A stretch of DNA of 64,000 nt from Noviherbaspirillum sp. UKPF54 (GTDB taxonomy: Bacteria; Pseudomonadota; Gammaproteobacteria; Burkholderiales; Burkholderiaceae_D): NCBI RefSeq assembly GCF_007874125.1, contig NZ_CP040128.1:4654989-4718988 (forward strand), written 5' to 3'. Numbering within the stretch: the first letter of the stretch is position 1; each line of letters begins with the position of its first letter. This document shows positions 57,251 to 64,000 of the stretch, piece by piece. Under the pieces are notes generated by a model that saw only the letters and a list, made by a program, of their open reading frames with translations, was not told the DNA's origin and made no database searches. The translations under genes and the position numbers were made by a program.

Positions 57251-57571
57251 GTGTTTATTTCCAACGCCTATGCACAAACCGCGGCCGGCGCCGAAGGCAG
57301 CCTGATGAGCTTTTTGCCAATCATCCTGATGTTCGTCGTCCTGTACTTCCTGATGATCCGCCCGCAGATGAAGCGCCAGAAAGAACAGAAGGCGATGATG
57401 GACGCGCTCGCCAAGGGCGATGAAGTGGTGACCGCCGGCGGCATGCTGGGCAAGGTGAACAAGGTGACCGACGCGTATGTAATGCTCGAAGTTGCCAACG
57501 GCACGGAAGTCGTTGTGCAAAAGGCTGCCGTGTCTACGTTGTTGCCAAAAGGCACCATCAAATCGCTGTAA
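57251..57571 (+). CDS. yajC: Preprotein translocase accessory subunit YajC
   Basis: YajC joins SecDF in the Sec holotranslocon. The 106-residue protein has one helix (near 18-38, SFLPIILMFVVLYFLMIRPQ) and the DEVVTAGGMLGKV fold behind it. GTG 57251 (VFISNAYAQ) is chosen over a GTG at 57200 because GGAG precedes it at 57241 and the extended -10 lies between the two. Confidence 0.93.
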   Translation: MFISNAYAQTAAGAEGSLMSFLPIILMFVVLYFLMIRPQMKRQKEQKAMMDALAKGDEVVTAGGMLGKVNKVTDAYVMLEVANGTEVVVQKAAVSTLLPKGTIKSL

Positions 57572-57638
57572 TTGGGTCGGGCCGGAATACGATCGCATGC
57601 CGGCCCGTCGAAGCACCCGATATTCAAGCTGAACCACT

Positions 57639-59501
57639 ATGAACCGCTATCCTCTCTGGAAATATATTGTCATCGCCGTCGCGCTGATCCTTGGCGCGCT
57701 GTACACGGCACCGAATTTCTTCGGTGAATCTCCTGCGGTGCAAATCAGTAGCGCGAAAGCCACCATCAAGATCGAGCCGGGCATGATGGACCGTGTCGAA
57801 CAGGTGCTGCAGAAAGGTGGCCTGAAGGCTGGCAGCGTGCAGTACGATGTCGCCGGCACCCAGGGGTCGATACGCGCCCGTTTTGCCGATCCCGATACCC
57901 AGTTCAAGGCCAAGGCCTTGCTGGAACACGAATTGAACACCGATCCGGCTGACCCGACCTATATCGTCGCATTCAATTTGCTGCCGAATACGCCGCAATG
58001 GCTGCAAAGCATTCACGCCTTGCCGATGTACCTCGGCCTCGACTTGCGCGGCGGCGTGCATTTCCTGATGCAGGTCGACACCAAGGCAGTATTGAACAAG
58101 CGCCTGCAAGGGTTGCAGACCAGCGTACGCACCATGTTGCGCGACAAAAACGTGCGTCACTCTGGCATCAGCCGTAACGGCGACGCCATCGAGATCCGCT
58201 TCCGCGATGCCGACACGCTCGCCAAGGGCAAGGAAGTGCTGGCGTCGCAGCTGTCCGAAGTGGCGCTTACCGAAGCCGCCGACGGCGCCGACCTGAAGCT
58301 GGTGGCGACCATGAAGCCGCAGGCGCTCTCCCAGACGGTGGAAAACGCGGTGCAGCAGAACATCACCACGCTCTCCAAGCGCGTCAATGAACTGGGCGTG
58401 GCCGAGCCGGTGATCCAGCGCCAGGGCGCGGACCGCATCGTGGTGCAGCTGCCTGGCGTGCAGGACGTCTCGCGTGCCAAAGACATCATCGGCCGCACCG
58501 CGACCCTGGAAGTGCGCATGGTGGACGAGACGGTGACGCGCGGTACCGAGGAAACCGCTGCCGTGCCTTTCGGCTCCGAGCTGTTCAAGGTCGGCAAGGG
58601 CGCCCCGGTGGTGCTGTACAAGGAACCGATCATCACCGGCGACTACATCTCTAATGCCTCGGCCAGCTTCGACCAGAACCAGCAGCCGGCGGTCAGCATC
58701 GACCTGAACGGCGACGGCGGGCGCAAGATGCGCGAAGCGACGCGCGACAAGATCGGCAAGCTGATGGCCATCGTGCTGTTCGAGAAGGGCAAGGGCGAAG
58801 TGCTGACGGTGGCGACCATTCGCGATGAACTTGGTTCGCGCTTCCAGATCACCGGCATGGGCACGCCCGAGGCGGCCAACGACTTGTCGCTGCTGCTGCG
58901 CGCGGGCTCGCTGGCCGCGCCGATGGAAATCGTCGAGGAACGCACCATCGGCCCGCAGCTCGGCGCCGACAACATCAAGAAGGGCTTCGATTCGACGCTG
59001 TACGGCTTTACCGCAATCGCGGTGTTCATGATGCTGTACTACATGCTGTTCGGTTTTTTCAGCGTGCTGGCCCTTGGTACCAACCTGCTGCTGCTGGTGG
59101 CGCTGCTGTCGGGACTGCAGGCGACGCTGACTCTGCCGGGCATGGCCGCTATTGCACTGGCGCTCGGCATGGCGATCGACTCCAACGTGCTGATCAATGA
59201 GCGCATCCGCGAGGAACTGCGCGCCGGGAACACGCCTCAGGCGGCGATCGCGGCCGGTTTCGAGCGTGCCTGGGCGACCATTCTCGACTCCAACGTGACC
59301 ACCCTGATCGTGGGTATCGCGCTGTACGCATTCGGCTCCGGCCCGATCCGCGGCTTCGCGGTGGTGCATATCCTGGGCATTCTGACCTCGATGTTCTCCG
59401 CCGTGTTCGTGTCGCGTGGCGTGGTCAACCTCTGGTACGGCCGCCGCAAGAAACTGGCGTCGGTGTCGATCGGCCAGATCTGGAAGCCGGGCCAGGCATG
59501 A
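57639..59501 (+). CDS. secD: Protein translocase subunit SecD
   Basis: SecD uses the proton gradient to pull proteins through SecYEG. The 620-residue protein has an N-terminal membrane helix, a large periplasmic part with GLDLRGGVHFLM (near 129-140), then five helices with the RND signature region GMAIDSNVLINERIREEL (near 508) and GFERAWATILDSNVTTLI. secF follows after 62 nt that contain a GC-rich hairpin. Confidence 0.97.
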   Translation: MNRYPLWKYIVIAVALILGALYTAPNFFGESPAVQISSAKATIKIEPGMMDRVEQVLQKGGLKAGSVQYDVAGTQGSIRARFADPDTQFKAKALLEHELNTDPADPTYIVAFNLLPNTPQWLQSIHALPMYLGLDLRGGVHFLMQVDTKAVLNKRLQGLQTSVRTMLRDKNVRHSGISRNGDAIEIRFRDADTLAKGKEVLASQLSEVALTEAADGADLKLVATMKPQALSQTVENAVQQNITTLSKRVNELGVAEPVIQRQGADRIVVQLPGVQDVSRAKDIIGRTATLEVRMVDETVTRGTEETAAVPFGSELFKVGKGAPVVLYKEPIITGDYISNASASFDQNQQPAVSIDLNGDGGRKMREATRDKIGKLMAIVLFEKGKGEVLTVATIRDELGSRFQITGMGTPEAANDLSLLLRAGSLAAPMEIVEERTIGPQLGADNIKKGFDSTLYGFTAIAVFMMLYYMLFGFFSVLALGTNLLLLVALLSGLQATLTLPGMAAIALALGMAIDSNVLINERIREELRAGNTPQAAIAAGFERAWATILDSNVTTLIVGIALYAFGSGPIRGFAVVHILGILTSMFSAVFVSRGVVNLWYGRRKKLASVSIGQIWKPGQA

Positions 59502-59509
59502 AGAAAGCT

Positions 59510-59529
59510 CCTCCCCCTTGACGGGGAGG
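59510..59529. repeat. GC-rich hairpin in the secD-secF gap
   Basis: CCTCCCC and GGGGAGG arms surround CTTGAC. No T-tract follows, so it should not block secF. It may be a dispersed REP-like unit or an mRNA stability stem. Confidence 0.45.
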
Positions 59530-59563
59530 GCGAGTACAGGAAAACCGAAGAACAGGATTTGTC

Positions 59564-60502
59564 ATGGAATTTTTCCGCATCAAAAAAGATATTCCCTTCA
59601 TGCGCCACGCGCTGGTGTTCAATGTGATCTCGGCGGTCACTTTTGTCGCCGCGGTGTTTTTCCTGTGGCACAAGGGCTTGCACCTGTCGATCGAATTCAC
59701 CGGCGGCACCGTGATGGAAGTGACCTACCCGCGCGCCGCTAATGTGGAGGGGATCCGCAAGTCGGTCGAGGGATTGGGCTTTTCCGATGTGCAGGTGCAG
59801 AGCTTCGGGCGCGCGCAGGATGTGATGATCCGCCTGCCGGTGCAGAAGGGCTCGACCTCGGCGCAGCTGAGCGAAAAGGTGATGTCCAATCTGAAGGCGC
59901 AGGATGCTGAGGTCGAGCTGCGCCGCGTCGAATTCGTCGGCCCGCAGGTCGGCGAAGAGCTGGCGCACGACGGCCTGTCGGCGCTGGCCATGGTGGTGAT
60001 CGGCGTGATGATCTACCTGGCGGTGCGCTTCGAGTGGAAGTACGCCGTGGCGGCCATCATCGCCAACCTGCACGACGTGGTCATCATTCTCGGCTTCTTC
60101 GCCTTCTTCCAGTGGGAGTTCTCGCTGTCGGTGCTGGCCGGCGTGCTGGCGGTGCTGGGCTATTCGGTCAACGAATCGGTCGTGATCTTCGACCGGATTC
60201 GCGAAAACTTCCGCAAGCTGCGCAAGGCGTCGGTGACCGAAGTGATCAACAACGCGATCACCAGCACCATCTCGCGCACCATCATCACCCACGGTTCGAC
60301 CCAGATGATGGTGTTGTCGATGCTGCTCTTGGGCGGTCCGACGCTGCACAACTTCGCGCTGGCCCTGACGATCGGCATCCTGTTCGGCATCTATTCGTCG
60401 GTGTTCGTCGCCGCCGCCGTCGCCATGTGGCTGGGCGTCAAGCGCGAAGACTTGATCAAGCCGGTCAAGGAAAAGGACGCCGCCGATGGCGCCGTCGTGT
60501 GA
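59564..60502 (+). CDS. secF: Protein translocase subunit SecF
   Basis: SecF is the partner of SecD. The 312-residue protein has six helices, the periplasmic IEFTGGTVMEV segment (near 44-54) and the conserved VLGYSVNESVVIFDRIRENFR (near 201-221). It starts MEFFRIKKDIPFM and ends before the large inverted-repeat element. Confidence 0.97.
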   Translation: MEFFRIKKDIPFMRHALVFNVISAVTFVAAVFFLWHKGLHLSIEFTGGTVMEVTYPRAANVEGIRKSVEGLGFSDVQVQSFGRAQDVMIRLPVQKGSTSAQLSEKVMSNLKAQDAEVELRRVEFVGPQVGEELAHDGLSALAMVVIGVMIYLAVRFEWKYAVAAIIANLHDVVIILGFFAFFQWEFSLSVLAGVLAVLGYSVNESVVIFDRIRENFRKLRKASVTEVINNAITSTISRTIITHGSTQMMVLSMLLLGGPTLHNFALALTIGILFGIYSSVFVAAAVAMWLGVKREDLIKPVKEKDAADGAVV

Positions 60503-60584
60503 CGCGATGTTCTGAAATAAAAAATGCCGGCTCGCGAGCTACCCGTTATACATAGGTGTTGGTTTTGGTAGGGCGATTCGTTTC

Positions 60585-60623
60585 AAACCCGCGTCAGGCT
60601 TAGCTTGCGCGGGTTTTTCTTTT
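60585..60623 (+). terminator. Inner plus-strand terminator of the nested element
   Basis: AAACCCGCG (60585-60593) and CGCGGGTTT (60608-60616) form a 9-bp stem with a 14-nt loop, followed by TTCTTTTC. Confidence 0.8.
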
Positions 60624-60644
60624 CTCAAAAATAATTCCGGAGAT

Positions 60645-60677
60645 AAAAAAGCCCGCAAACCCTTGTGGGCTGCGGGC
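60645..60677 (-). terminator. Inner minus-strand terminator of the nested element
   Basis: On the minus strand GCCCGCA (60677-60671) and TGCGGGC (60657-60651) pair over 7 bp, followed by six T at 60650-60645. Confidence 0.75.
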
Positions 60678-60765
60678 AGCAATCAAATTACCAACACCTT
60701 TATGTAACGGGTAGGCTCGCGAGCCGGCATTTTTTTTGAAGTCGAAGCAGCCTTGCGGCGCGACG

Positions 60766-61215
60766 TCAGGCATCCGCCTTGCCGGCCACCGACTCCAGCC
60801 GGCTTTTCAGCTTCGCCAGTTCCCGCTCCAGCGCGGCAAACTCCTGTTCCTCGACATTCAGGAACGGCTGCTTGCAGTACTCGATATGCGGCGCAAACAC
60901 ACGCTGGAACTCCGCCTCGCCCTGCTCTGTCAGCCGCACGATCATGCAGCGCCGGTCCTGCGGATTGGTGGCGCGCTTGACCAGGCCCTTGGCCTCCAGG
61001 CGATCGATCACACCGGTCAGCGTTCCCTTGGTGATCAGGGTTTTTTCACCGAGCTCCTTGCAGGACATGCCCTCGGTGTTGCCGAGCGTGGCGATGATGT
61101 CGAACTGCGCGAGGGTCAGTCCCATGGTGCGCACGTGTGCATCCGAAATCTGCTCGAATGCGTGGTAGCACTCCGCCAGCAGGCGGATGCTACGCAAATA
61201 CCGTTCTCTCGCCAT
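60766..61215 (-). CDS. MarR-family transcriptional regulator
   Basis: The 149-residue protein starts MARERYLRSIRLLAECYHAFEQISD and has a winged helix with GMSCKELGEKTLITKGTLTGVIDRLEAKGLV (near 52-82) and the wing NPQDRRCMIVRLTEQG. ATG 61215 is chosen because upstream sequence in this frame is not MarR-like. It lies downstream of the yceI genes on the same strand, past a terminator. It is a good candidate to bind the palindrome at 63033-63054. Confidence 0.88.
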   Translation of the reverse strand: MARERYLRSIRLLAECYHAFEQISDAHVRTMGLTLAQFDIIATLGNTEGMSCKELGEKTLITKGTLTGVIDRLEAKGLVKRATNPQDRRCMIVRLTEQGEAEFQRVFAPHIEYCKQPFLNVEEQEFAALERELAKLKSRLESVAGKADA

Positions 61216-61241
61216 ATCGTTCTTCGTGTGACGTGGATCAT

Positions 61242-61274
61242 AAAAAAAGCCGGCGCACGTTGCGGCCGGCTTTT
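61242..61274 (-). terminator. Terminator after yceI (first copy)
   Basis: On the minus strand AAAAGCCGGC and GCCGGC arms around a 10-nt loop are followed by seven T. It lies 18 nt after the yceI stop and before marR, so marR may depend on read-through or its own promoter. Confidence 0.85.
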
Positions 61275-61292
61275 CGTCGTGCGGTCGTCGGC

Positions 61293-61862
61293 TTAGTCGG
61301 CTTTGAGCGCTTCGACCTGGATGGCCAGCTTCACATCCGGCGAGAAGCCCATCGGCACGCCGTAGTTCAGGCCGAAGTCGGTGCGCTTGAATTCGCCGGT
61401 GGCGTCGGCGCCGCACACTTCGCGCTTGAGCATCGGATGCTGGATGCACTTGAACTTGTTGATCGCCAGTGTCACCGGCTTGGTCACGCCCAGCATGGTC
61501 AGGTCGCCTTCGACCGCCACCGGCTTGTCGCCGTCGAACTTGACCGACTTGCTCTTGTAGGTCACGGTCGGGAATTGCTCGACGTTGAACATGTCCTTGG
61601 ACTTCGCATGTTCGTTCATCTTGGCGTGGCCGAAGTCGAGCGAGCCGGCATCGATGGCGATATCGACGGAACCCTTCTTCGCTGCACGGTCGATGCTGAT
61701 GGTGCCGCTGGTCTTGGTGAACTTGCCGCGCCAGACCGAGATGCCCATGTGGTCGGCTTCGAAGCTCGGATAGGTGTGGTTCGGCTCGATGGTGTAGGTC
61801 TGGGCGAACGCGGAGGCGGCGCTGGCGGCAACGAGTGCGGCGATGAGGTGCTTGACTTGCAT
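61293..61862 (-). CDS. YceI-family periplasmic lipid-binding-like protein, copy 1
   Basis: YceI proteins form a lipocalin-like barrel that binds polyprenyl chains in the periplasm. The 189-residue product has a Sec signal peptide ending SAASAFAQ, then YTIEPNHTYPSFEADHMGISVWRGKF and the C-terminal DFGLNYG. It carries two cysteines (KCIQHPMLKREVCGAD), unlike copy 2. It is 22 nt downstream of copy 2. Confidence 0.92.
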   Translation of the reverse strand: MQVKHLIAALVAASAASAFAQTYTIEPNHTYPSFEADHMGISVWRGKFTKTSGTISIDRAAKKGSVDIAIDAGSLDFGHAKMNEHAKSKDMFNVEQFPTVTYKSKSVKFDGDKPVAVEGDLTMLGVTKPVTLAINKFKCIQHPMLKREVCGADATGEFKRTDFGLNYGVPMGFSPDVKLAIQVEALKAD

Positions 61863-61884
61863 GAAAACTCCTAGGTGGACAGGT

Positions 61885-62457
61885 TTATTGCGCCGTAACG
61901 ACGCGGAACTTGATCAGGACTTCGTCGGCGACCATGCTGGTGTCTTTCCATTCGCCTTCGCCGACGTTATAGGACAGCCGCTTGATCGGCAGCGTGCCTT
62001 CGAAAATCTGGTTAGCGCCTTCCTTCTTCACCACGAGCGGAAAGCTGACATCGGCCGTCTTGCCCTTGATGGTGAGCTTGCCGGTCACGTCGAACTTGCC
62101 GCCGGCGCCGGGTCTCACGGCCGTGGACACGAAGCTCGCCTTCGGGAACTGCACGCCGTTGAACCATTCCTTCTTCTGCACTTCACGGTTGTATTCCGCG
62201 TCACCCAGGTCGAAGCTCGGCACGTCGATTTCGACGCTGGCTTTCGATGCTTCCGGCTTGGCGCTGTTGAAGTCGATCTGCGCATTGAATTTCTTGAACT
62301 TCGCCTCGACCGGCACGTTCATCTGCTTGAATACAGCCGATACGCTGCTCTTGGCGGCATCGGTTTTCAGGGCCGCTGCAATCGCCGGCAGGGCGAACGC
62401 CAGTGCGGCGGCGGTCGAGACCACAGCGGCATGGCGCAATAGTGGGCGGGATGGCAT
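61885..62457 (-). CDS. YceI-family periplasmic protein, copy 2
   Basis: The 190-residue product has a signal peptide to about AIAAALKT and the YceI pattern VSAVFKQMNVPVEAKFKKF, EWFNGVQFPKASFVSTAV and ending RLSYNVGEGEWKDTSMVADEVLIKF. It is a distinct subgroup from copy 1. It lies between cytochrome b561 and copy 1, all on one strand. Confidence 0.92.
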   Translation of the reverse strand: MPSRPLLRHAAVVSTAAALAFALPAIAAALKTDAAKSSVSAVFKQMNVPVEAKFKKFNAQIDFNSAKPEASKASVEIDVPSFDLGDAEYNREVQKKEWFNGVQFPKASFVSTAVRPGAGGKFDVTGKLTIKGKTADVSFPLVVKKEGANQIFEGTLPIKRLSYNVGEGEWKDTSMVADEVLIKFRVVTAQ

Positions 62458-62487
62458 GGATGATTCCTTCGATTCGAAAAGTTGAAG

Positions 62488-63015
62488 TCAGGGCAGCATG
62501 CGCTTGAGCACGCCGTCGCGGTCGATGAACTGGTGCTTGAGCGCGGCCGCCACATGCAGCGCGACGGCGGCCAGCATGGCCATGTTCAGCGCGTAATGCA
62601 CCTGCTTGAGCAGCGGCTTCAATGCCGGATCCGGTTCGATCAGTACCGGCAGCGGAAGCACGCCGAGATACACCACCGGCACGCCCGCCGCCAGGCTGTA
62701 GAAGTAACCCGACACCGGTATCGCGAACATCAGCACATACAGCAAGCCGTGCAAGCCATGCGCCGCCATCTTTTGCCAGCCCGGCATCCCCAGCGGTTGG
62801 GGCGGCGCGGCATGGGTCAGGCGCCACAGCAGGCGCAAGCAGGCCAACCCAAGCACGGTTACACCGATCCATTTATGCCAGGAAAAGTATTTCAGCTTGG
62901 TCGGCGTAATGCCGGGAATGTCGACCATCGTCACCCCCAGCGCAAAGGCGGACACGATCAGCAGGGCGATCAGCCAGTGCAGCGCGATGGCTGGGATGGA
63001 ATAACGTTGCGTCAT
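62488..63015 (-). CDS. Cytochrome b561 family protein
   Basis: The 175-residue protein has four transmembrane helices and the heme-ligand histidines of the bacterial CybB group: H13 in ALHWLIAL, H47 in FSWHKWIG, H86 in AAHGLHGLLYV region and H156/H140 toward the C-terminus. It may pass electrons between quinol and a periplasmic partner. It heads the cytb-yceI-yceI transcript, under the palindrome at 63033-63054. Confidence 0.9.
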   Translation of the reverse strand: MTQRYSIPAIALHWLIALLIVSAFALGVTMVDIPGITPTKLKYFSWHKWIGVTVLGLACLRLLWRLTHAAPPQPLGMPGWQKMAAHGLHGLLYVLMFAIPVSGYFYSLAAGVPVVYLGVLPLPVLIEPDPALKPLLKQVHYALNMAMLAAVALHVAAALKHQFIDRDGVLKRMLP

Positions 63016-63032
63016 ATTGTTGCTTTTTGTTA

Positions 63033-63054
63033 ATTAGTTCGAATTAGAACTAAT
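63033..63054. promoter_or_regulatory. MarR-type palindromic operator upstream of cytochrome b561
   Basis: ATTAGTTC (63033-63040) and GAACTAAT (63047-63054) are perfect inverted arms around GAATTA, 18 bp before the cytochrome b561 ATG. MarR proteins bind such 16-22 bp AT-rich palindromes. The MarR gene at 60766 lies in the same cluster. Confidence 0.65.
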
Positions 63055-63061
63055 ATAACAT

Positions 63062-63110
63062 AAAAAATTCCGCGTTGCATGAAGCCGGATATCGGCCTGC
63101 AACGCGGAAT
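63062..63110 (-). terminator. Terminator after purB
   Basis: A 13-bp stem with arms at 63110-63098 and 63079-63067 (core CCGCGTTGCA) encloses a smaller GCCG/CGGC stem. On the minus strand it is followed by TTTTTTA, 11 nt after the purB stop. Confidence 0.85.
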
Positions 63111-63120
63111 CGATGCAAGT

Positions 63121-64000
<880 letters not shown>

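Larger units (their letters stand above)
60519..60737. repeat. 219-bp nested inverted-repeat element between secF and marR
   Basis: Outer arms of about 46 bp (60519-60565 and 60688-60737) match with only a few changes. Shared blocks are AAAAAATGCCGGCTCGCGAG, TACCCGTTA, and GGTGTTGG. The arms end in A-runs outward, so each strand closes with a T-run, fitting a bidirectional terminator for convergent secF and marR. The 120-bp interior holds two more terminator hairpins. No coding frame is credible inside. It could also be a MITE-like insertion or an RNA gene. Confidence 0.8.

Noticed and set aside
60519..60737. Integron attC site or insertion sequence ends for the nested palindrome
   Set aside because: The arms lack the attC core-site consensus, there is no transposase or integrase frame inside, and no clear target duplication flanks it.

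Overview
This 64 kb window looks like ordinary chromosome of a GC-rich betaproteobacterium of the order Burkholderiales, most likely an Oxalobacteraceae-type organism (Herbaspirillum, Noviherbaspirillum or Herminiimonas are candidates). That placement is inference. It rests on conserved neighbourhoods read from the translations (recG next to oxyR and ubiA; queA-tgt-yajC-secD-secF; thrB, a DUF2782 gene, a LOG gene and polA; a BPSS1780-type membrane protein) and on the family-level character of the proteins. I see no rRNA, tRNA, CRISPR array, phage gene, transposase or integrase. Most of the window is housekeeping DNA with short accessory islands.

Layout, left to right. 1-7 kb: a partial membrane protein with an HELAH zinc-peptidase motif, ruvAB, a lone 2-keto-4-pentenoate hydratase-like gene, a secreted DUF2147 protein and valS. 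7-11.5 kb: a thiamine operon thiC-thiS-thiG-thiD-thiE behind a TPP riboswitch, with a hairpin that can hide the thiC ribosome-binding site; thiO is absent. 11.4-13.4 kb: LysR regulator, cupin gene and a 3'-truncated dapA-like gene. 13.8-18.3 kb: uvrD, then an ECF sigma factor, zinc-finger anti-sigma, CnrX/CpxP-like periplasmic sensor and a His-rich secreted protein. Two near-identical ECF-type promoters lie before the first and last gene of this group. 18.3-24 kb: membrane protein, thrB, DUF2782, LOG-family gene and polA. 24-29 kb: Tat-exported dienelactone-hydrolase-like protein, ZIP metal transporter with a palindromic operator candidate, sulfurtransferase, EamA transporter and Rieske oxygenase.

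29-33 kb: isoprenoid and folate genes xseB-ispA-dxs-folE2, then a cobalamin adenosyltransferase. 34-40.3 kb: a D-lactate-dehydrogenase-like flavoprotein, a GcvA-like regulator and the glycolate oxidase genes glcDEF. 40.3-44.4 kb: a 35-residue membrane peptide, an ABM-like protein, lrgAB, a second folE2, a secreted helical protein and a divergent four-cysteine SufR-like regulator. 44.4-50.6 kb: SDR, glutathione peroxidase, pilU, pilT, yggS, proC and a YqjK/YqjE/DUF883 trio. 50.6-57 kb: ubiA, oxyR, recG, queA and tgt. 57-60.5 kb: yajC, secD and secF. 60.5-64 kb: an unusual nested inverted-repeat element, a MarR regulator, two YceI proteins, cytochrome b561 with a MarR-type operator, and partial purB.

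The points I would look at first are the self-contained ECF module with its paired promoters (16.2-18.3 kb), the 219-bp nested palindrome after secF (60.5 kb), the SufR-like regulator with its secreted neighbour (42.9-44.4 kb), and the palindrome over the ZIP transporter promoter (25.07 kb).
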